NCBI GenBank assembly: GCA_900542065.1
Contig: UQLU01000009.1
Coordinates: 35,138-99,137, forward strand
Source: an uncultured Eggerthella sp.
Lineage (GTDB): Bacteria > Actinomycetota > Coriobacteriia > Coriobacteriales > Eggerthellaceae
Direction: 5' to 3'
DNA: 64,000 bases
A program made the translations under genes and the position numbers. The notes beneath the pieces are model-generated. The model was not told where the DNA came from. It made no database searches and saw nothing but the letters and a program-made list of their open reading frames with translations. Positions within the stretch are counted from its first letter, which is position 1, and each line of letters opens with the position of its first letter. Below, piece by piece: positions 60,481 to 64,000 of the stretch.

Positions 60481-62517
60481 GTGCAAAACCACGCTTTTTA
60501 CAAAACAAATGAGCTCGAGGCTCTTAATACTATAAAAAATACTGATTTTAAGGTGCGTCAGGGCGTAAGTAGCGCTGTTTCGATGGGGCTGTTTTTGTTG
60601 CTTGTGGCGGTGAGCTTTTTTGTGCTATGCCTTGCACCTCAAACAGCGTTTGCAAAAAGCTACGATATGCCAAAAACCACCATCGATGCACAGGTGCAAG
60701 AAAATGGCGATTTATTGGTAACGGAGCAGCGTGAATTTGATTTCAGTGGATCATTTAGTGCGGTGTGGTGGAACTACGACAACCTTCCTTCTGGCGCTAG
60801 CATAGAAATAGACTCTGTTCGCATGGCGTATGTGAGCGATTCAGGGGAAGTGCAAGATGGATGGACCGCACTTCCAAACGTGCCGTTTCAGCTTAGTTGG
60901 CGCAATGAAGGTGGACCAGGTAAAACAGCCTATTCTTTCGATGAACCCCAAAATACCGTATATGCATTCTTTAATGAAAACGATTCAAAAGTCGTCTTTG
61001 AATTGAACTATGTTGTAAAAGACGCTATTCAGGCCTATTCAGATGTGGGGGAATTGTACTGGCAGTTTGTGGGAGATCAGTGGGAGGAATCAAGCTCTAA
61101 TGTTTCTCTTACCGTAATGCTTCCTGTTCCTGATAATACTGATATTAAAGCAGGAGAAACGATTCGTGCTTGGGGTCATGGTCCTCTTGACGCTACGGTA
61201 GATATTGCCGATAACGGCACCGTAGTTTATAAGGTGCCTCATGTTGATGCAGGATCGTATGCGGAAGCTCGAATTGTTTTTCCGACTGAATGGTTAAGCG
61301 GTATAGCACCCAGCGATGAAAACGCTCATTTTTCTACTGCGTATCTTGATACCGTACTTAACGAGGAACGCACTTGGTCTGATCGAGCTAATGCACAGCG
61401 CGCAACATCGTTAGGGATTTTGCTTGCGGTAGTTGTCGGTTGCTTGTTGCTGCTTATATGGGCTCTTCGTTCCTTTATTCGCTACGGAAAAGAACTGCAG
61501 CCACAATTTAAAGATGAATATTGGCGTGATGTTCCCGTAAAGGGAGAACATCCTGCGGTAATAGGACGCCTTTGTCGTTTCAATAAAGAAGACACATCAG
61601 ATTTCACGGCGACCATCATGCATTTAGCTAATGAAGGAGCGCTTATTATCAATAAAGGGTCCTATCAGGTTGATGGGGTTTTCCAAGATAAGGATGTAGA
61701 AGACTATTACTTCACTTGTGTGCCAGAGGCCGAATTAAGGCTGAATAGTGAAATTGATCGTCAGGCAATGAAGTTCATTTTCGATACAATTGCAACAGGA
61801 CAACCTTCTCTTTGGCTGGGTACCATTGCTGAATTCGCCAAAGAGCATCCTCAGCAGTTTAGTGATGAAATGGCCCGTTGGCAGGGGATAGTTACTGCTC
61901 ATGTAAATGCGGGAGAGTATTTCGAAAATTATTCCTATGTGAAGCGTACCCGCATGGCATCGGTTGCGGTTGTCTTGATAGTTATATGTGTCATGGTGGC
62001 ATTTTTGTTCAACAATCCCTTGGTTTTAATCCCAGGAATAGTTACCAGCATCGTGCTGATGGTGGTTTCACGATTCATGGATCGTCGCACGCAAAAGGGG
62101 GCTGATGCATATGCGCATTGTGAGGCGCTCAAGAAGTGGCTTACGGAATTTTCTGCCCTCAACGAACGTCCGCCTTTGGATGTTAAGGTATGGGGCGAAT
62201 TTATGGTATATGCACTGGTGTTTGGTGTTGCCGAAAAAGCTATGGAAGAACTTGATAAGGCAGTACCTGAAGTTGCGGGCGGCAATTATACCAACATGGG
62301 CTACTACAACACTGCTCCTTGGTGGGTTTGGTATAGCGTAGGTCATCACAGCGCCGCATTGCCAGATGTGGGAAGTGCGCTGCAGGCAACGGTTTCGGAA
62401 TCGCTTGCAGAAAGCATATCTGCGGTATCGGGTAGTCATTCATCTGGCGCTGGTTTCGGTGGCGGTTTTTCCATCGGCGGCGGTGGTGGATTCGGCGGCG
62501 GAGGAGGCGCTCGCTAG
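60481..62517 (+). CDS. DUF2207-domain membrane protein
   Basis: The protein has 678 residues. A hydrophobic signal-like segment (30-56) is followed by an extracellular DUF2207 region (about 60-280). There is a transmembrane helix near 307-328, a cytoplasmic region, two more helices (about 495-535), and a C-terminal domain ending in a Gly-rich tail (GGGFGGGGGAR). The N-terminal TTIDAQVQENGDLLVTE pattern is typical of the family. Function is unknown. It is commonly linked to LemA, which is present upstream, with crcB and a broken gene in between. The start is GTG with AAGGAG upstream. Confidence 0.87.
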   Translation: MQNHAFYKTNELEALNTIKNTDFKVRQGVSSAVSMGLFLLLVAVSFFVLCLAPQTAFAKSYDMPKTTIDAQVQENGDLLVTEQREFDFSGSFSAVWWNYDNLPSGASIEIDSVRMAYVSDSGEVQDGWTALPNVPFQLSWRNEGGPGKTAYSFDEPQNTVYAFFNENDSKVVFELNYVVKDAIQAYSDVGELYWQFVGDQWEESSSNVSLTVMLPVPDNTDIKAGETIRAWGHGPLDATVDIADNGTVVYKVPHVDAGSYAEARIVFPTEWLSGIAPSDENAHFSTAYLDTVLNEERTWSDRANAQRATSLGILLAVVVGCLLLLIWALRSFIRYGKELQPQFKDEYWRDVPVKGEHPAVIGRLCRFNKEDTSDFTATIMHLANEGALIINKGSYQVDGVFQDKDVEDYYFTCVPEAELRLNSEIDRQAMKFIFDTIATGQPSLWLGTIAEFAKEHPQQFSDEMARWQGIVTAHVNAGEYFENYSYVKRTRMASVAVVLIVICVMVAFLFNNPLVLIPGIVTSIVLMVVSRFMDRRTQKGADAYAHCEALKKWLTEFSALNERPPLDVKVWGEFMVYALVFGVAEKAMEELDKAVPEVAGGNYTNMGYYNTAPWWVWYSVGHHSAALPDVGSALQATVSESLAESISAVSGSHSSGAGFGGGFSIGGGGGFGGGGGAR

Positions 62518-62631
62518 TTCGGCGAAGGTGTCGCTCGTTAATAGCGCTAATAGGTCCTAGTAAGTGGTACCTGCTGGGTAGGAGTTGCAGGCGCTTACGG
62601 GGTAATTGCTGCAGGCGTACCAATGCTTGGT

Positions 62632-62637
62632 TATAAT
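62632..62637 (+). promoter_or_regulatory. -10 element for a leaderless EamA transcript
   Basis: TATAAT ends 8 bp before the GTG at 62646, and no Shine-Dalgarno sequence fits. The -35 is weak (TTGCTG at 20 bp). Confidence 0.4.
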
Positions 62638-62645
62638 AAGCCGCT

Positions 62646-63599
62646 GTGATTGCCTTGTCAGACATACCAACAGGCGTGTATAAAGCGCTGCTTATTCTTG
62701 CTACCGTTATTTGGGGTTATAGCTTTGTTGTAATGAAAAATGTTGTGGAAGTAGTGCCCCCAGCGCTGCTTCTTGGTGTGCGCTTTACCTTGGCTGGACT
62801 GCTTTTATTGGTCATTCTGCACAAACGCGTAAAGCAGCATTTTTCTTGGAACATGGTAGCGTGTGGTGCGGTACTCGCCTTGTTTGATTTTTCTGCCTTT
62901 TTAACTCAGACCATTGGTCTTCAGTACACCACGCCTGGCATCAATGCATTTCTTACGGCTACGTATTGCGTGATTGTGCCTTTCGCATGGTGGGTTGTGG
63001 CACATAAGCGCCCTTCTATCTGTAATGTGGGTGCTGCCGTTATTGCGGTTATTGGAATTTGGCTGGTTGCGGTTACCACTTCAGGGGAAACACTTACATT
63101 AGGACTTGGCGAAGGACTAACACAAGTCTGCGCGCTTTTGTTTGCGCTGCATATTGTGCTGGTGTCGCGCTTCTCTAAAACGCGCGATGTTTTAGTGCTC
63201 ACCGTTTTTCAGTTTATCTTTGAAGGTATCTTTGGACTCTGCGTTGGTGCGGCATTTGAAGTGCCACCTGCTTTGAGCCTTATTACGCCAGAAGTAGTAG
63301 GCCAGATGGCGTTCTTAATTGTGTTTGCCTCGGTGGTTGCTTTTGGCATTCAAAACGTATCGCTTGCATACGTTCCTCCTGCCCAGGCCTCACTGTTTCT
63401 CAGCCTAGAATCGGTTTTTGGTGTAATCTTTTCTGTATTGCTTTATGGAGAAGTGGTTACTGCGCGCTTACTTGTGGGATTCACTTTGATTTTTATAGCC
63501 ATCTTAGTGAATGAACTCCTTGCTCCAAGGCTTGAGGCTAAACGTGCTATAGTTGCATTCAAACGCAAAAAATGGAAGGAGGACGAAGGAAATGTCTAA
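62646..63599 (+). CDS. EamA/DMT-superfamily transporter
   Basis: The protein has 317 residues and ten hydrophobic helices in two EamA repeats (VIWGYSFVVMKNVV at the start, PPAQASLFLSLESVFGVIFSVLLYGE in the second). DMT members export amino acids or other metabolites. The C-terminus is basic (KRKKWKED). The GTG start has no ribosome site and sits close to a TATAAT, so it may be leaderless. It overlaps the next start codon by 8 bp, and the next gene's ribosome site lies inside this one. Confidence 0.85.
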   Translation: MIALSDIPTGVYKALLILATVIWGYSFVVMKNVVEVVPPALLLGVRFTLAGLLLLVILHKRVKQHFSWNMVACGAVLALFDFSAFLTQTIGLQYTTPGINAFLTATYCVIVPFAWWVVAHKRPSICNVGAAVIAVIGIWLVAVTTSGETLTLGLGEGLTQVCALLFALHIVLVSRFSKTRDVLVLTVFQFIFEGIFGLCVGAAFEVPPALSLITPEVVGQMAFLIVFASVVAFGIQNVSLAYVPPAQASLFLSLESVFGVIFSVLLYGEVVTARLLVGFTLIFIAILVNELLAPRLEAKRAIVAFKRKKWKEDEGNV

Positions 63600-64000
63600 C
63601 AACTTAGACAACGTCGTCCTAATTGGTATGCCGGGTGCAGGCAAATCAACGCTTGGTGTAGTTCTTGCAAAAATTTTGGGCTACGAATTTATTGACGCTG
63701 ACTTACTAATTCAAAGCAAGCTGGATAAAACCTTGCAGAAAATTATTGATGCTTGTGGTCCTGACGGCTTCATTGAAGTTGAAAATGAAGTTTTGTGCAC
63801 GCTTAGTGCTAGTCGTGCTGTAATTGCTACGGGTGGTTCTGCAGTCTATTCCGATGAGGCTATGAATCATCTGAAGTCTATTGGTACCGTGGTATATCTT
63901 CGCGTTTCTTATGAAGAGCTTGAAAGTCGTTTAGGTGGCTTGCATGAACGCGGTGTTGTAATGAAGAACGGTATGGGCATGAGCTTGGCCGATCTCTACG
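63592..64000 (+). CDS. Shikimate kinase-like protein (partial, 3' end outside window)
   Basis: The first 136 residues are seen. The Walker A is GMPGAGKST (12-20). FIDADLLIQ holds the shikimate-binding Asp, and the ATGGSAVY segment is the conserved glycine loop. These match AroK/AroL-type kinases, which convert shikimate to shikimate-3-phosphate. The ATG overlaps the upstream stop (ATGTCTAA), and AAGGAGG lies 10 bp upstream, so it is translationally coupled. A gluconate-kinase-like paralogue cannot be fully ruled out from a fragment. Confidence 0.85.
   Translation, partial: MSNNLDNVVLIGMPGAGKSTLGVVLAKILGYEFIDADLLIQSKLDKTLQKIIDACGPDGFIEVENEVLCTLSASRAVIATGGSAVYSDEAMNHLKSIGTVVYLRVSYEELESRLGGLHERGVVMKNGMGMSLADLY

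Noticed and set aside
1..64000. CRISPR arrays, prophage or insertion sequences
   Set aside because: No regularly spaced repeats with unique spacers, and no transposase, integrase or phage structural genes were seen.

Overview
The window reads as a chromosomal segment of a Gram-positive, probably anaerobic bacterium of moderate GC (roughly 45-50% by eye). It carries peptidoglycan amidation (MurT/GatD), a LytR-CpsA-Psr protein, secreted NlpC/P60 hydrolases, MEP-pathway isoprenoid genes, TatA, and several genes that look leaderless beside others with strong AGGAGG sites. I infer Actinomycetota, most likely class Coriobacteriia. There are no ribosomal genes here to prove this. Gene density is ordinary, and I see no prophage, insertion sequence, CRISPR array or integron.

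Layout. 1-10.2 kb: tail of a P-type ATPase, then an acyl-CoA-flavoured neighbourhood: a NUDT7/19-like NUDIX hydrolase, an MBL-fold hydrolase, a family III CoA-transferase, a CaiD-like crotonase coupled to a CpXC zinc protein, CstA with an unknown partner, and a FadK-like acyl-CoA ligase. 10.2-23.9 kb: a one-piece MurT-GatD fusion, an LCP protein, glpK, rlmH, an MMPL transporter paired with an LxxG-repeat protein, lysA and hom. 24-32 kb: metA (Glu111 type, acetyl-CoA) divergent from metY, a universal stress protein, a 945-bp gap with a candidate structured small RNA, HAD, VanZ, MFS and GNAT genes. 32-41 kb: an amino-acid ABC transporter, long HPF, nhaA, two paralogous NlpC/P60 coiled-coil proteins and tRNA-Pro. 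41-53 kb: tatA, greA, lysS, clpC under a CIRCE operator, ispD, ispF, cysS, a TetR regulator, two more stress proteins and hemH. 53-64 kb: ABC-F, aroE, tRNA-Ser(UGA), tadA, ispE, lemA, crcB, a decayed methyltransferase, tRNA-Ser(GCU), a DUF2207 protein, an EamA transporter and the start of a shikimate kinase.

How genes work together. metA plus metY give the acetyl-homoserine route to homocysteine, fed by hom. ispD, ispF and ispE cover three MEP-pathway steps. MurT-GatD, LCP and the NlpC/P60 enzymes all act on the envelope. ClpC and HPF are stress functions. The FadK/CoA-transferase/crotonase/NUDIX genes suggest catabolism or modification of an organic acid as its CoA thioester, but the substrate cannot be read from sequence.

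The most unusual signals are the MurT-GatD fusion, a candidate ncRNA at about 28.02-28.22 kb, several long imperfect inverted repeats just after stop codons (hom/metA, ABC ATPase, aroE), and a habit of short degenerate iterated motifs in promoter regions (10.6, 25.3 and 44.3 kb), each with a different motif.
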